This document shows positions 27,601 through 36,065 of a DNA stretch of 64,000 nucleotides, in pieces (position 1 is the first letter of the stretch; every line of letters starts with the position of its first letter). Source of the stretch: G965198795 sp965198795 (GTDB lineage: Bacteria > Pseudomonadota > Alphaproteobacteria > Rhodospirillales > Casp-alpha2); contig OZ240674.1 of assembly GCA_965198795.1 (NCBI GenBank), positions 2,914,001 through 2,978,000 on the forward strand, given 5' to 3'. The notes below the pieces were generated by a model. That model had not been told where the DNA came from. It ran no database searches and saw only the letters and a program-made list of their open reading frames with translations. The position numbers and the translations under genes are program-made.

Positions 27601-27971
27601 ACTTGGTGATGCTTGGTCAAAAGGCTCCGTTGACCGGGTCGGGGCCTTGGTTTTTGGGCGGTTCAGGGGCGGCGTCTAGATTGCCGAAGAAATGAGACAA
27701 TTATTTGTTTTTGTTTTGTTCTTTTTGTGCGAACAATGAGACGTATGAAACGGGAGGGCCCGGATGGTCCGAACCCGGCCCGAAATTCTTTCAGGCGGGG
27801 GCCGGCGGCGGCTTCCGCCTATTCCGTTTTAGGGAAACCGGACGGCGATACGGCAATTACGCTTCCGGCGCGCTTCCGATAAAGCCGGCGCTTTTCCGGG
27901 CCGACTTGGAAAAACTCTCTTGGTTAGGCATGATCCAAGATATTTTTCCGATTATTCAAGGGTCGTTCTTC
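27601..27971. other. intergenic region between the dcw promoter and csaA
   Basis: An AT-rich stretch (27690-27735, rich in T runs) is followed by GC-rich sequence. An open frame runs through from 27705 into csaA but its translation has no recognisable domain and no ribosome-binding site. I see no RNA gene. A csaA promoter is expected here but no convincing -35/-10 pair stands out. Confidence 0.5.
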
Positions 27972-28307
27972 ATGGAAATCAGCTACGACGACTTCGCCAA
28001 GGTGGATATCCGGGTCGGCGCCATCGTTCGAGCCGAGCCTTATCCAGAGGCGCGCAAACCGGCGATCAAGGTCTGGGTCGATTTGGGTGAGGAGATCGGG
28101 GAGAAGCGATCATCCGCGCAACTCGCCAAACACTACACGCCCGAGAACCTGATCGGCCGCCAAGTGGCTTGTGTCGTCAATTTCCCGCCCCGCCAAATCG
28201 GCAAGTTCATGTCCGAAGTCCTCGTGCTGGGTTTCCCCGACGCGGACAATGAGGTCGTCTTGATCGGCCCCGATCAGAAAATTCCAAACGGCGGCAGACT
28301 ATTCTAG
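27972..28307 (+). CDS. csaA: CsaA-like tRNA-binding-domain protein
   Basis: A 111-residue single OB-fold protein of the tRNA-binding family related to the C-terminal domain of MetRS. CsaA was described as a chaperone with export-related activity in Bacillus; the true substrate in proteobacteria is unclear. Seen are DIRVGAIVRAEPYPEARKP, YTPENLIGRQVACVVNFPPRQ, and the end LIGPDQKIPNGGRLF, all typical of CsaA. ATG 27972 is chosen because it gives the family's usual length and has AAGGG upstream. Confidence 0.9.
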   Translation: MEISYDDFAKVDIRVGAIVRAEPYPEARKPAIKVWVDLGEEIGEKRSSAQLAKHYTPENLIGRQVACVVNFPPRQIGKFMSEVLVLGFPDADNEVVLIGPDQKIPNGGRLF

Positions 28308-28313
28308 CGATCC

Positions 28314-29627
28314 TTAAAGCGGAACCTGGACACGGGCCCGGAGACCACCGAGGGGAGAGTCCTCCAAGGTGATCTGTCCTCCGTGGCTCTGCATCACGTC
28401 GCGTGCGATTGTAAGCCCCAACCCAACACCGCCAGTCACCGGATTACGGGACGGGTCAACACGATAGAAGGGTTTGAAAACAGCGGTCCAGTCCGCCTCT
28501 GGGATGCCCGGGCCGTCATCATCCACGGTAATCTCCAGCATATCATCCCGCCGCCCGGCGCGAACGGAGACATGCTGGCCATAGCGGGACGCGTTTTCGA
28601 CAAGGTTCGTGATGCCCCGGCTGAAGGCGTTGGGACGAACCGGCATTTCAATGTCATCCTCCAAATGGAGATCCACAGCGGCGCCGTTGAACCCGCGCTT
28701 GCCGATGACGTCCGCGAGCAAAGCGCTAACGTCTGTTTCAACCGGTTTTTCCGTCCCCTCACCCCGTGCAAAGGCGAGATACCCCTCCAGCATACGCTCC
28801 ATGTCGGCGATGTCGGCCAGCAAATCATCGGTCCCGGTCATACCCTGCGACATGGCCATTTGCAGCTTCATGCGCGTCAAGGGCGTGCGCAGGTCGTGAG
28901 AAACGCCGGAAAGCATATCCGTGCGCTGACGGATTTGCCGCTCAATCCGGCCCTTCATGGCGAGAAACGCCTGGGCGGCCTGGCGGACTTCGCGCGCTCC
29001 TTCCGGCTTGAAACGGGTAACATCCCGGCCTTTGCCGAAATTCTCCGCCGCCCACGCCAACCGCCGGATCGGGCGCACCTGATTGCGCATGAAAACCGTC
29101 GCCACGCCAAAAAGGATCAACGACGTACCGACCATCCAAAGCACGAAAACATAAATGGTTGAGCTGAAGAGGCGCTTACGGGTCGTCGTTACACGCATGA
29201 CGCCGTCTGACAACTGAACGTCAATGGCGACCTGTTCCGCAAGGCTTTTCGTATCCAGGCGATACGGCCGGCGGACATGAACCCGCATGGCGCGTTCCAT
29301 CATCCGGTCGAGGCGGGTGTCCTGCGGCGCCTGCGTATTGGGCAGGATGGCGTCCGGTTCAAAGGCGATCAATAATTCCATATCGTTACGGAACAGGCTC
29401 TCGAGAGACGGCCAGTTCTCCGAGCCGCCGAATTGTTGGCGGAGATGGATGACATGCGCGATGTCCCCAGCGACGCTTTTGGCCAGACGGTAGGACACCT
29501 TGTTCCAATGGGTCTCATAGAAAATGATCGCGGAAACCACCTGCAACAGCACGAGAGGCGTCACGATGATTAAAAGCGCCCGCCCCAGAAGGTTTTGCGG
29601 CAGATATCGTTTTATAAAGGCGTCCAT
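28314..29627 (-). CDS. EnvZ-like sensor histidine kinase
   Basis: A membrane histidine kinase. It has a membrane segment at about residues 13-36, a periplasmic domain of about 115 residues, a second membrane segment at about 153-180, then HAMP. The phosphoacceptor is H244 in SGVSHDLRTPLTRMK. An ATPase domain follows with ENASRYGQ (N box), DDDGPGIP (G1) and GGVGLGLTIA (G2). It has 437 residues. It lies 29 bases downstream of the response regulator and is surely its partner. The order and the sequence suit EnvZ of alphaproteobacteria; the stimulus is unknown. Confidence 0.92.
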   Translation of the reverse strand: MDAFIKRYLPQNLLGRALLIIVTPLVLLQVVSAIIFYETHWNKVSYRLAKSVAGDIAHVIHLRQQFGGSENWPSLESLFRNDMELLIAFEPDAILPNTQAPQDTRLDRMMERAMRVHVRRPYRLDTKSLAEQVAIDVQLSDGVMRVTTTRKRLFSSTIYVFVLWMVGTSLILFGVATVFMRNQVRPIRRLAWAAENFGKGRDVTRFKPEGAREVRQAAQAFLAMKGRIERQIRQRTDMLSGVSHDLRTPLTRMKLQMAMSQGMTGTDDLLADIADMERMLEGYLAFARGEGTEKPVETDVSALLADVIGKRGFNGAAVDLHLEDDIEMPVRPNAFSRGITNLVENASRYGQHVSVRAGRRDDMLEITVDDDGPGIPEADWTAVFKPFYRVDPSRNPVTGGVGLGLTIARDVMQSHGGQITLEDSPLGGLRARVQVPL

Positions 29628-29656
29628 CGCTTTTCAGTCCGTCCGCCGTCTGGCGC

Positions 29657-30358
29657 TCAATCGGGTTTCAGGATATAACCCTTCCCGCGCGCGGTCTGAA
29701 GATAGCGCGGCCGGCGGGGATCGGGTTCGAATTTCCGGCGAAGACGCGTTACCTGCACATCAATGGCGCGCCCGCCGGCGGCGCCGCCGGAGCGTTTAAT
29801 CAATTCATCACGGGTAAATATCTGACCGGGCTTGGCCGCCAACAACCCCATTAAGGTCGCTTCCTGGGCGGTCAAGGGCACACGGCCTCCGCCGTTGTCC
29901 GTCAAGTCGCCCCGCACGGAGTTGAAGGTCATATCGCCAAGACGAATTTCAGCGGGCGGCGGCGCGGCCTTGGGCACGCGTTTCAGAACATTATTGATGC
30001 GAAGCAGCAGTTCGCGAGGTTCAAAGGGCTTGACAAGGTAATCGTCCGCGCCGTGTTCCAGCCCGGTTATGCGGTCGCCTGGTTCGCTCATGGCCGTCAG
30101 CATCAAGACCGGAACGCCGCGGGTCGCCCGCAAGTCCGCAGCGAAATCAAGCCCGCTTTCCCCCGGCATCATCAAATCCAACACGATCAGGTCGAAATCC
30201 AGCGCGTTCAGCTTCTTCCGCGCATTCTGAGCATTCGCCGCCGTCGCCACCAGAAAGCCGTTGTCGCTGAGATATCGGCGCAGCAGGTCCCTTAAGCGGT
30301 CGTCATCATCCACCACCAACAGATTGGGTATATCGTCACTGGGCGCCAACTGGTTCAT
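29657..30358 (-). CDS. OmpR-family response regulator
   Basis: A receiver domain with acidic residues VVDDDDRLRDLL and phosphoacceptor D61 (LIVLDLMMPGESG). It is joined to an OmpR/PhoB winged-helix DNA-binding domain (TRDELIKRSGG, DVQVTRLRRKFEPDP, TARGKGYILKPD). ATG 30358 (MNQLAPSDD) is chosen because GGAG lies a few bases upstream; six more codons are open beyond it. It has 233 residues. It is phosphorylated presumably by the EnvZ-like kinase encoded next. Confidence 0.94.
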   Translation of the reverse strand: MNQLAPSDDIPNLLVVDDDDRLRDLLRRYLSDNGFLVATAANAQNARKKLNALDFDLIVLDLMMPGESGLDFAADLRATRGVPVLMLTAMSEPGDRITGLEHGADDYLVKPFEPRELLLRINNVLKRVPKAAPPPAEIRLGDMTFNSVRGDLTDNGGGRVPLTAQEATLMGLLAAKPGQIFTRDELIKRSGGAAGGRAIDVQVTRLRRKFEPDPRRPRYLQTARGKGYILKPD

Positions 30359-30410
30359 GGACTCCAAGTATATCACAGGGAAATCGCTCGCGAAGCACTG
30401 GCGGCGTCCA

Positions 30411-30920
30411 CTAGCGTTTTGACTGACCCGGCGCTGAGATCCGTCCGCGGTCCTCCGGATTGATCAGCCCGCGCATCACCTCGCGGAACCCGGCCACCGC
30501 GTCAGCGCCCGCGTCGCGATAAGCTCTAGCGATCCGCGCGGATTGACGTTGTGTCAACTCACGTTCCAACCCCCGGCCCTTGCCGGTCAACCGCATCAAA
30601 CGCCGGCGGCCGTCCTCTGGATCAACCTCCTGCGTAATATAGTCATTCTCCATCAGAGCGCTCAAAACCCGGTTCAGGCTTTGCTTGGTAATTTTGAGAA
30701 TCCGCAACAACTCGCTGACGCTGATCCCCGGATTACGGCCGACGAAATAAATCACCCGGTGGTGCGCCCGGCCAAACCCGTAGCCCTCCAGCACCGTATC
30801 CGCCTCGCCGGTGAAGTCCCTATAAGCAAAGAACAAGAGTTCTATGGCGTGACGCAGTTCGTCATCCCGCAGGAATAACGGATTGGCTTGAGCGCGGCTG
30901 CGGGGCGGTGTTTCCGCCAT
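30411..30920 (-). CDS. MarR-family transcriptional regulator
   Basis: A 169-residue winged-helix regulator. The HTH and wing are seen in VSELLRILKITKQSLNRVLSAL, followed by the DPEDGRRRLMRLTGKG wing, both typical of MarR proteins. It is divergent from the branched-chain aminotransferase gene, and an inverted repeat in the shared region is a likely operator, so it may control itself and the aminotransferase. The ligand is unknown. Its position beside ompR-envZ and an aminotransferase is recurrent in Rhodospirillales-like genomes as far as I recall. Confidence 0.92.
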   Translation of the reverse strand: MAETPPRSRAQANPLFLRDDELRHAIELLFFAYRDFTGEADTVLEGYGFGRAHHRVIYFVGRNPGISVSELLRILKITKQSLNRVLSALMENDYITQEVDPEDGRRRLMRLTGKGRGLERELTQRQSARIARAYRDAGADAVAGFREVMRGLINPEDRGRISAPGQSKR

Positions 30921-30944
30921 GGAGTCAGGTCTTTAAAAAATTTA

Positions 30945-30987
30945 AGTCAGCATTATTGACTGATATGCCCGATCCTCGTTAGGATCG
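30945..30987. promoter_or_regulatory. divergent marR / aminotransferase control region
   Basis: AGTCA (30945-30949) and TGACT (30957-30961) form a 5-7-5 inverted repeat of MarR-operator size. The right arm overlaps TTGACT (30956-30961), a possible -35 for the aminotransferase with TAGGAT 18 bases on. Close by, CGATCCT (30970-30976) and AGGATCG (30981-30987) form a perfect 7-bp hairpin with a CGTT loop. Function is inferred. Confidence 0.45.
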
Positions 30988-31031
30988 CAACAACCAAGAT
31001 GTATCAACGTCAAATGCGAAAGATTATTTCA

Positions 31032-31928
31032 ATGTCTGCCCTCTCTTTTGATAATCATGACGGACTGATCTGGTTCAACGGCGAATGGACGAACTGGCGC
31101 GACACCCGTGTCCATGTGCTAACCCACGGACTTCATTATGGTTCTTGCGTGTTTGAAGGCGAGCGGATGTATGCCGGCTCCATCTTCAAGCTTCGAGAGC
31201 ATACGGAGCGTTTGTTTTACTCGGCGGAAACGCTGGGCTTCGACATCCCCTTCTCCTTGGACGAAATCGACGCGGCCTCTATCGCGGCGTGTGAAAAGAA
31301 CGGTATCCGCGATGGCTATATCCGTCCCGCCGCTTGGCGCGGCTCCGAGATGATGGGCGTATCGGCGCAAGCTAACAAAATCAACGTCGCCATCGCCGCT
31401 TGGGATTGGCCCAGCTATTTCTCGCCGGAACTGCGGGAAAAGGGCATTGCGCTGGAAACCTCCAAATGGCGCCGCCCCGCGCCTGAATGCGGGCCTGTGT
31501 TCGCCAAGGCCGCCGGCCTTTACATGATCTGCACGCTCAGCAAACACACGGCGGAGGCCAACGGCCGCCAAGACGCTTTGATGCTCGATTACCGGGGCCG
31601 GGTCGCCGAGGCCACGGGCGCGAACATCTTCATCAATATGGGCGACGGCAAACTACACACGCCGACGCCGGATTGCTTCCTGGACGGCATTACCCGCCGC
31701 ACGGTTATCGATCTCGCCAGAACCCGCGGCGTCGAAGTCATTGAACGCGTCATCATGCCCGAGGAATTGAAGAACGCGACCGAGATATTCCTGACGGGCA
31801 CGGCCGCGGAAGTCACGCCGGTGGGTCAAATCGACGACCTCACCTTTACGCCGGGCGCCATAACGCACCAACTGATCGACGATTACGAACGCGTGGTCGG
31901 CAAGACGGCGGAGACGGCGGCGGCGTGA
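31032..31928 (+). CDS. branched-chain amino acid aminotransferase (class IV)
   Basis: A fold-type IV PLP enzyme that transfers the amino group between branched-chain 2-oxoacids and glutamate. The start MSALSFDNHDG at 31032 matches usual N-termini of alphaproteobacterial homologues; two earlier in-frame ATG codons (30999, 31014) have no better ribosome-binding site. Conserved elements are THGLHYGSCVFEGER, IRPAAWRG, the PLP-lysine region FAKAAGLYM, the glutamate in VAEATGANIFI, and FLTGTAAEVTPV. It has 298 residues. A BCAT is more likely than D-amino-acid transaminase or ADC lyase given the FEGER and GTAAEVTP motifs. Confidence 0.92.
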   Translation: MSALSFDNHDGLIWFNGEWTNWRDTRVHVLTHGLHYGSCVFEGERMYAGSIFKLREHTERLFYSAETLGFDIPFSLDEIDAASIAACEKNGIRDGYIRPAAWRGSEMMGVSAQANKINVAIAAWDWPSYFSPELREKGIALETSKWRRPAPECGPVFAKAAGLYMICTLSKHTAEANGRQDALMLDYRGRVAEATGANIFINMGDGKLHTPTPDCFLDGITRRTVIDLARTRGVEVIERVIMPEELKNATEIFLTGTAAEVTPVGQIDDLTFTPGAITHQLIDDYERVVGKTAETAAA

Positions 31929-31942
31929 ACTTGACACGTCCC

Positions 31943-32764
31943 TCAGAGATGCGCGCCAGGCTGATCCAATAGCTTCTTGAGTTCGGCGATTACAATCTCG
32001 AACGCTTCATCGACGCTGTCGGTGATGGTGAAGAGCTTCATGTCCCCGGGCGAAATAGTACCGTACTCAATCAGCACGTCCATATCCATCACCCGGGTCC
32101 AGTAATCCCTGCCGAACAGGATGATGGGCATGCGTTTCTTGATCTTGCCGGTTTGGGCCAGGGTGAGGGATTCAAACAGTTCGTCCAAGGTTCCGAAACC
32201 GCCCGGGAAGCTGATGACGGCCTTCGCCAGATAGACGAACCACAGCTTCCGCATGAAGAAGTAGTGGAATTCGAAACTGAGTTCACGGGTGATGTACTCG
32301 TTGTTGAACTGCTCATGAGGCAGGGAAACGCCGAGGCCCACATTCAGTCCACGGGCTTCCGACGCACCCCGGTTGGCGGCCTCCATGATCCCCGGTCCGC
32401 CGCCTGAGCAGACGATAAAACGGGGCCGGTCCTCATCAAGCGCTTTTGACCACTCCGTCAGCCGCCTGGCGAGCAGACGCGCCGCCTCGTAGTAGACGGA
32501 CGTCTTCAGGTTCCGTTCCGCCCTCTCCAGCCCCTCGCCGGAAATTTTCGCCCGCTCTAACGCCGCTTCCGCCTGCTCTTTTGACTTGATTCGGGCGGAG
32601 CCGAAAAAGACAATGGTGTCGGCGACGCTGAGATGCTGAAAGCGCGCCGCCGGTTCCATATATTCCGACAGGATGCGCAGGCCCCGGCCATCGCGTGAGT
32701 TCAGGAACGCTTCATTCCGATAGGCCTTGGGTGTGTGGCCCTTGGGGCGCTCCTTCTGCGCCAT
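31943..32764 (-). CDS. LOG-family protein (TIGR00730-type)
   Basis: Members cleave ribose-5-phosphate from purine or cytokinin nucleotides, or act as uncharacterised lysine decarboxylase-like proteins. The nucleotide-binding motifs are GGGPGIMEAANRGA and SFPGGFGTLDELFE, the second being the PGGxGTxxE signature. ATG 32764 shares one base with the moaE stop (TAATG). It has 273 residues, longer than plant-type LOG (about 200), with an N-terminal extension ending near FQHLSVADTIVFFGSAR. The substrate cannot be told from sequence. Confidence 0.88.
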   Translation of the reverse strand: MAQKERPKGHTPKAYRNEAFLNSRDGRGLRILSEYMEPAARFQHLSVADTIVFFGSARIKSKEQAEAALERAKISGEGLERAERNLKTSVYYEAARLLARRLTEWSKALDEDRPRFIVCSGGGPGIMEAANRGASEARGLNVGLGVSLPHEQFNNEYITRELSFEFHYFFMRKLWFVYLAKAVISFPGGFGTLDELFESLTLAQTGKIKKRMPIILFGRDYWTRVMDMDVLIEYGTISPGDMKLFTITDSVDEAFEIVIAELKKLLDQPGAHL

Positions 32765-33237
32765 TATTCGGCGGCTTTCCCGGGAAACCTCACCCAGCGT
32801 TCCGCCGCCGAGTTGTCGCTGTCCCGCGCATCGGCCCATCGCCCGCCCCGGCGTTTCGTATCTTCTAACTTCCAGAACGGCGCCTTGGTCTTAAGAAAGT
32901 CCATCATGAATTCGCAAGCATCAAAAGACGCGGCCCGGTGTGCGGACGCGGCGGCGCAAAGCACAATCCGGTCACCCGGTTCGAGACCGCCGAACCGGTG
33001 AATGATCAAGGCCGCCTCCAGGGGCCATCGCCGCCTGGCTTCTTCTTCAATGGCGGCCAACTCTTTCTCGGTCATGCCGGGGTAGTGTTCGAGCGTCATG
33101 GCGCCGATTTGCTCACCGCCCGCCATGTCACGGACAAGGCCCGTGAAAGAGCAGATGGCTCCGACGCCGTGATTGCCCTCGGCCAGCGCCCTGAGTTCAG
33201 CCCCCACGTCAAAGTCTTCCCGTTGAACCTTGATCAT
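32764..33237 (-). CDS. moaE: molybdopterin synthase catalytic subunit MoaE
   Basis: With MoaD it converts cyclic pyranopterin monophosphate into molybdopterin. Seen are AICSFTGLVRD, LEHYPGMTEKEL, IHRFGGLEPGD, the SAHRAASFDACEFMMDFLK block and the catalytic lysines in LKTKAPFWKLE. It has 157 residues. It starts three bases after moaD. Confidence 0.96.
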   Translation of the reverse strand: MIKVQREDFDVGAELRALAEGNHGVGAICSFTGLVRDMAGGEQIGAMTLEHYPGMTEKELAAIEEEARRRWPLEAALIIHRFGGLEPGDRIVLCAAASAHRAASFDACEFMMDFLKTKAPFWKLEDTKRRGGRWADARDSDNSAAERWVRFPGKAAE

Positions 33238-33239
33238 AC

Positions 33240-33491
33240 TCAGCCCCCCGTCACAGGCGGGAAAAAGGCGATTTCGTCATTCGCCGCAATGGCGTGGTCC
33301 ATGCCGACATATTCCTGATTGACGGCCACACGAACCGTTTTCAAATCCTCGAACACGGACAGATAGCGCTCGTCCGAGACCCTTAGATGCTCAATCAGTT
33401 GGGCGACCGTGCCCACGCCGGCGATGGCGTCCACGGTTTCCTCAGCCGTCCCGGCGCGTTCGCGCAGCCAAGCGAAATACAACAATCTCAC
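33240..33491 (-). CDS. moaD: molybdopterin synthase sulfur carrier subunit MoaD
   Basis: An 83-residue ubiquitin-fold protein ending in the expected Gly-Gly (AFFPPVTGG), which is adenylated and thiocarboxylated to deliver sulfur to MoaE. The N-terminal strand MRLLYFAWLRERAG is typical. It overlaps moeA by four bases (ATGA). Confidence 0.95.
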   Translation of the reverse strand: MRLLYFAWLRERAGTAEETVDAIAGVGTVAQLIEHLRVSDERYLSVFEDLKTVRVAVNQEYVGMDHAIAANDEIAFFPPVTGG

Positions 33492-34768
33492 GACACCATC
33501 TCCTTGAACGGCACGAAATCACACATCTCGCCCGCTTTCAAACCAGTCACATCCTCGCCCAGTTCCACCAGACCGTCCGCATCCACCATGGATGTCAGAA
33601 TACCGGCGCCGGAAGAATGCTCTTTCCGCGCCACCAGGCGGCCATCGGCGTCCGCCATGACACGGACACGCGCCCATTCGCGGCGGCCTTGTTTTTTCTT
33701 GTAATCAAAGCCCGCGACGACGGGGAACCTGGTCGTCTGGATGTTTCCGGCCCCCGCCAGCCTCATCAAGACAGGGCGCGCCACCATCATGAAGGTCACC
33801 ATCGCCGCCACCGGGTTGCCGGGCAGGCCAATGAACGCCGTGCCGGAGACTTGACCCAGGGCGATGGGACGGCCCGGTTTAATCGCCAGCCGCCACATGT
33901 GAAGCGAACCGAGGGCTTCCACCGCACCCTTTACATGATCCTCCTCCCCCGCCGACACGCCGCCGGATGTAATCAACACATCATGGCCGGGCGCCGCTCT
34001 CTTGAGGGCCGCCTCAATGGCCGGCTGGTCATCTGGTAGAATGCCCAAATCCGTAACGTCCGCTCCAAGCCCCCGAAGCAAACTCATCACGGAGAAGCGG
34101 TTAGCGTCGAAGATACAGCCCCCGGGCGCGTCGCTGGCGGGGTCACGCACTTCATCGCCCGTGGAAAATACGGCCGCCTTCAAGCGCTTGTAGACCGTCA
34201 GCTCGCAGCGTCCGACGGACGCCGCCAAGCCCACTTCCTGGGCCCGCAGCCGGGTGCCGGCGCGGATAATGACGGTTCCCTCGCGCACGTCCTCACCGGC
34301 GTCGCGGCGGTTGGAGCCCCGCTTTAGCCCCGCCGGCAGCACCACCCCGCCGCCATCGACACGGACGTCCTCTTCCATGAAGACCGTGTCGGGACCGGAG
34401 CCCCGTGCGCCGTCCGCGCCGGCAGGCATGGGCGCGCCTGTGAATATTCGGTAAGCGGCACCCTTTTCCGCAATGCCCGCCAATGGGCGGCCCGCGGCGA
34501 TCCGTCCCTTTATGGGCAGTAACGTCTCGCCATCCGGGTTCAAGTCGTCGGCATGAACCGCATAGCCGTCAACAGCCGAGTTATCATGAGGCGGCACGTT
34601 CCGGAGGGCGATGACGTCTTCCGCCAGAATGCGGCCAAGGGCCTCCGTAATCGCCGCCTGTTCAGGCTCAACCACGCGCGCCACTCGCGCATCCAGCAGA
34701 GCTTGGGCCTCGGCCAACGGCGTCAATTGACCGCCAAAGGCGAAACAATCGTCCTTAAGCTGCGCCAT
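33488..34768 (-). CDS. moeA: molybdopterin molybdenumtransferase MoeA
   Basis: Inserts molybdate into adenylylated molybdopterin. Conserved parts are LRNVPPHDNSAVDGYAVHAD, RIFTGAPMPAGAD, the GxGD-like STGDEVRD, LITSGGVSAGEEDHVK and GLPGNPVAAMVTF. ATG 34768 (MAQLKDDCF) has GGAACGGG upstream and gives 426 residues; a TTG 33 bases upstream is less likely. It overlaps the mobB end by 14 bases. Confidence 0.95.
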   Translation of the reverse strand: MAQLKDDCFAFGGQLTPLAEAQALLDARVARVVEPEQAAITEALGRILAEDVIALRNVPPHDNSAVDGYAVHADDLNPDGETLLPIKGRIAAGRPLAGIAEKGAAYRIFTGAPMPAGADGARGSGPDTVFMEEDVRVDGGGVVLPAGLKRGSNRRDAGEDVREGTVIIRAGTRLRAQEVGLAASVGRCELTVYKRLKAAVFSTGDEVRDPASDAPGGCIFDANRFSVMSLLRGLGADVTDLGILPDDQPAIEAALKRAAPGHDVLITSGGVSAGEEDHVKGAVEALGSLHMWRLAIKPGRPIALGQVSGTAFIGLPGNPVAAMVTFMMVARPVLMRLAGAGNIQTTRFPVVAGFDYKKKQGRREWARVRVMADADGRLVARKEHSSGAGILTSMVDADGLVELGEDVTGLKAGEMCDFVPFKEMVS

Positions 34769-35288
34769 GAACCCGTTCCGCGCCGAACCCGCAATGGGCA
34801 AAGATGAAATCCGCGATGGCGTCCAAATCGTTCAGATCGATGACGGGGACAGAAACTTCCGGGACCGGCCCGTCACTGGCCACCGCGGCGATGGAGGAAT
34901 CTTCCGGCGCCAGCAGGGGTTTTCCCACCTCACGGCGGAACACCTCCATCTTTTGATGACGGTCGCGCTTGAAGCCCTCGATCAAGACCAGATCGACCGG
35001 CGACATGCGGGCGACAAGCTCGTCCATATCAGACTCCGGTTCGTCACGAAGCTCGTGCTGCAACACCCAGCGCTTGGAAGAGGTCAGCATGACTTCCGTC
35101 GCGCCGGCGGCCCGGTGCTCGAACGAGTCCTTACCCGGTTTATCGACATCGAAATTATGATGAGTGTGCTTCATGGTCGAGATGCTGAGACCACGTTCCA
35201 TTAACGCCGGCACCAACTTAACCACGAGGGTTGTTTTTCCGCTGCCGGACCACCCCACCAGCCCGAAGATTTTTTGCCCGGTTCTCAT
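34755..35288 (-). CDS. mobB: molybdopterin-guanine dinucleotide adapter MobB
   Basis: A P-loop GTPase that assists formation of the guanine dinucleotide form of the cofactor. The P-loop GLVGWSGSGKTTLVVKL and the downstream STMKHTHHNFDVDKPGKDS and LVLIEGFK are family motifs. ATG 35288 gives the standard 177 residues; a long open upstream extension (to 35459) lacks similarity. It is the promoter-proximal gene of the moeA-moaD-moaE group. MobA itself and MoaA/C are not in the window. Confidence 0.93.
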   Translation of the reverse strand: MRTGQKIFGLVGWSGSGKTTLVVKLVPALMERGLSISTMKHTHHNFDVDKPGKDSFEHRAAGATEVMLTSSKRWVLQHELRDEPESDMDELVARMSPVDLVLIEGFKRDRHQKMEVFRREVGKPLLAPEDSSIAAVASDGPVPEVSVPVIDLNDLDAIADFIFAHCGFGAERVHGAA

Positions 35289-35385
35289 ACGCCTGTTTCT
35301 GGCTTGACGCCAATGTCGGTAACCTTGATCGGCGAGACCGGAGATATGGTCGCATTCCCGCCGTTTGGCAATAGTGGAAGATTGT

Positions 35386-36021
35386 TCAAGCTGCGGTATC
35401 CGAGACCTCGGCCAAGGACTTCTCAAGCCGCTCTTTGGCCTGTTCCGCCGTTTCGTCATGTTCGCGCACGTAACGCAGTCCCGATATCAGATAATCATAA
35501 CCGGTAATCAAGGTAATCAGCGCCGCCGCCCAGGTCAGATGAACACCGATCCCAGTGGTGGAAACGCCCCAAAAGCCGGGTCCGGCCGGACCGACGATCA
35601 AAAAGCCCAGCGCAAAAATCTGGATTGTCGTCTTCCATTTCGCCAGCGCCGAGACAGGCACGCTCACCTTGATGCCCGCCAAAAACTCCCGAAGGCCGGA
35701 AACCAGTATCTCCCGGCACAGAATAACGGCGACAGGCAGGATATCGACGCCGGAAACGCGGTCCACGCCCACCGCCGTCAACAGAACGGCCGCTATCAGC
35801 AGCTTATCGGCGATGGGGTCCAAAAGCTTACCCAGCGCGGATTGCTGGTCCCACGCGCGCGCCAGATAACCATCGAGGAAATCAGTAACGCCCGCATAGC
35901 AATAGACGCCGAAGGCGATCCAATTGCCATAGGGCGCCTCGACGAACAGCATGAAGAGAATGACAACCGGAACGGCGGCAATCCGCGATATCGTCAAAAT
36001 GTTCGGCAGTTGCTTTTTCAT
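35386..36021 (-). CDS. pgsA: CDP-diacylglycerol--glycerol-3-phosphate 3-phosphatidyltransferase
   Basis: Makes phosphatidylglycerol phosphate in the inner membrane. The CDP-alcohol phosphotransferase motif is complete: DFLDGYLARAWDQQSALG then KLLDPIADK, with all aspartates. It has 211 residues and several membrane segments. It lies 44 bases after uvrC, as in many proteobacteria where uvrC-pgsA form a pair. Confidence 0.95.
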   Translation of the reverse strand: MKKQLPNILTISRIAAVPVVILFMLFVEAPYGNWIAFGVYCYAGVTDFLDGYLARAWDQQSALGKLLDPIADKLLIAAVLLTAVGVDRVSGVDILPVAVILCREILVSGLREFLAGIKVSVPVSALAKWKTTIQIFALGFLIVGPAGPGFWGVSTTGIGVHLTWAAALITLITGYDYLISGLRYVREHDETAEQAKERLEKSLAEVSDTAA

Positions 36022-36065
36022 GCTGTCCCGCTCAAGCCCGCTTTCGTCCGGGCAGAGGTATCACA

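Noticed and set aside
27705..27971. N-terminal extension of the csaA reading frame
   Set aside because: The extra 89 residues have no similarity or ribosome-binding site, and csaA proteins are about 110 residues long.
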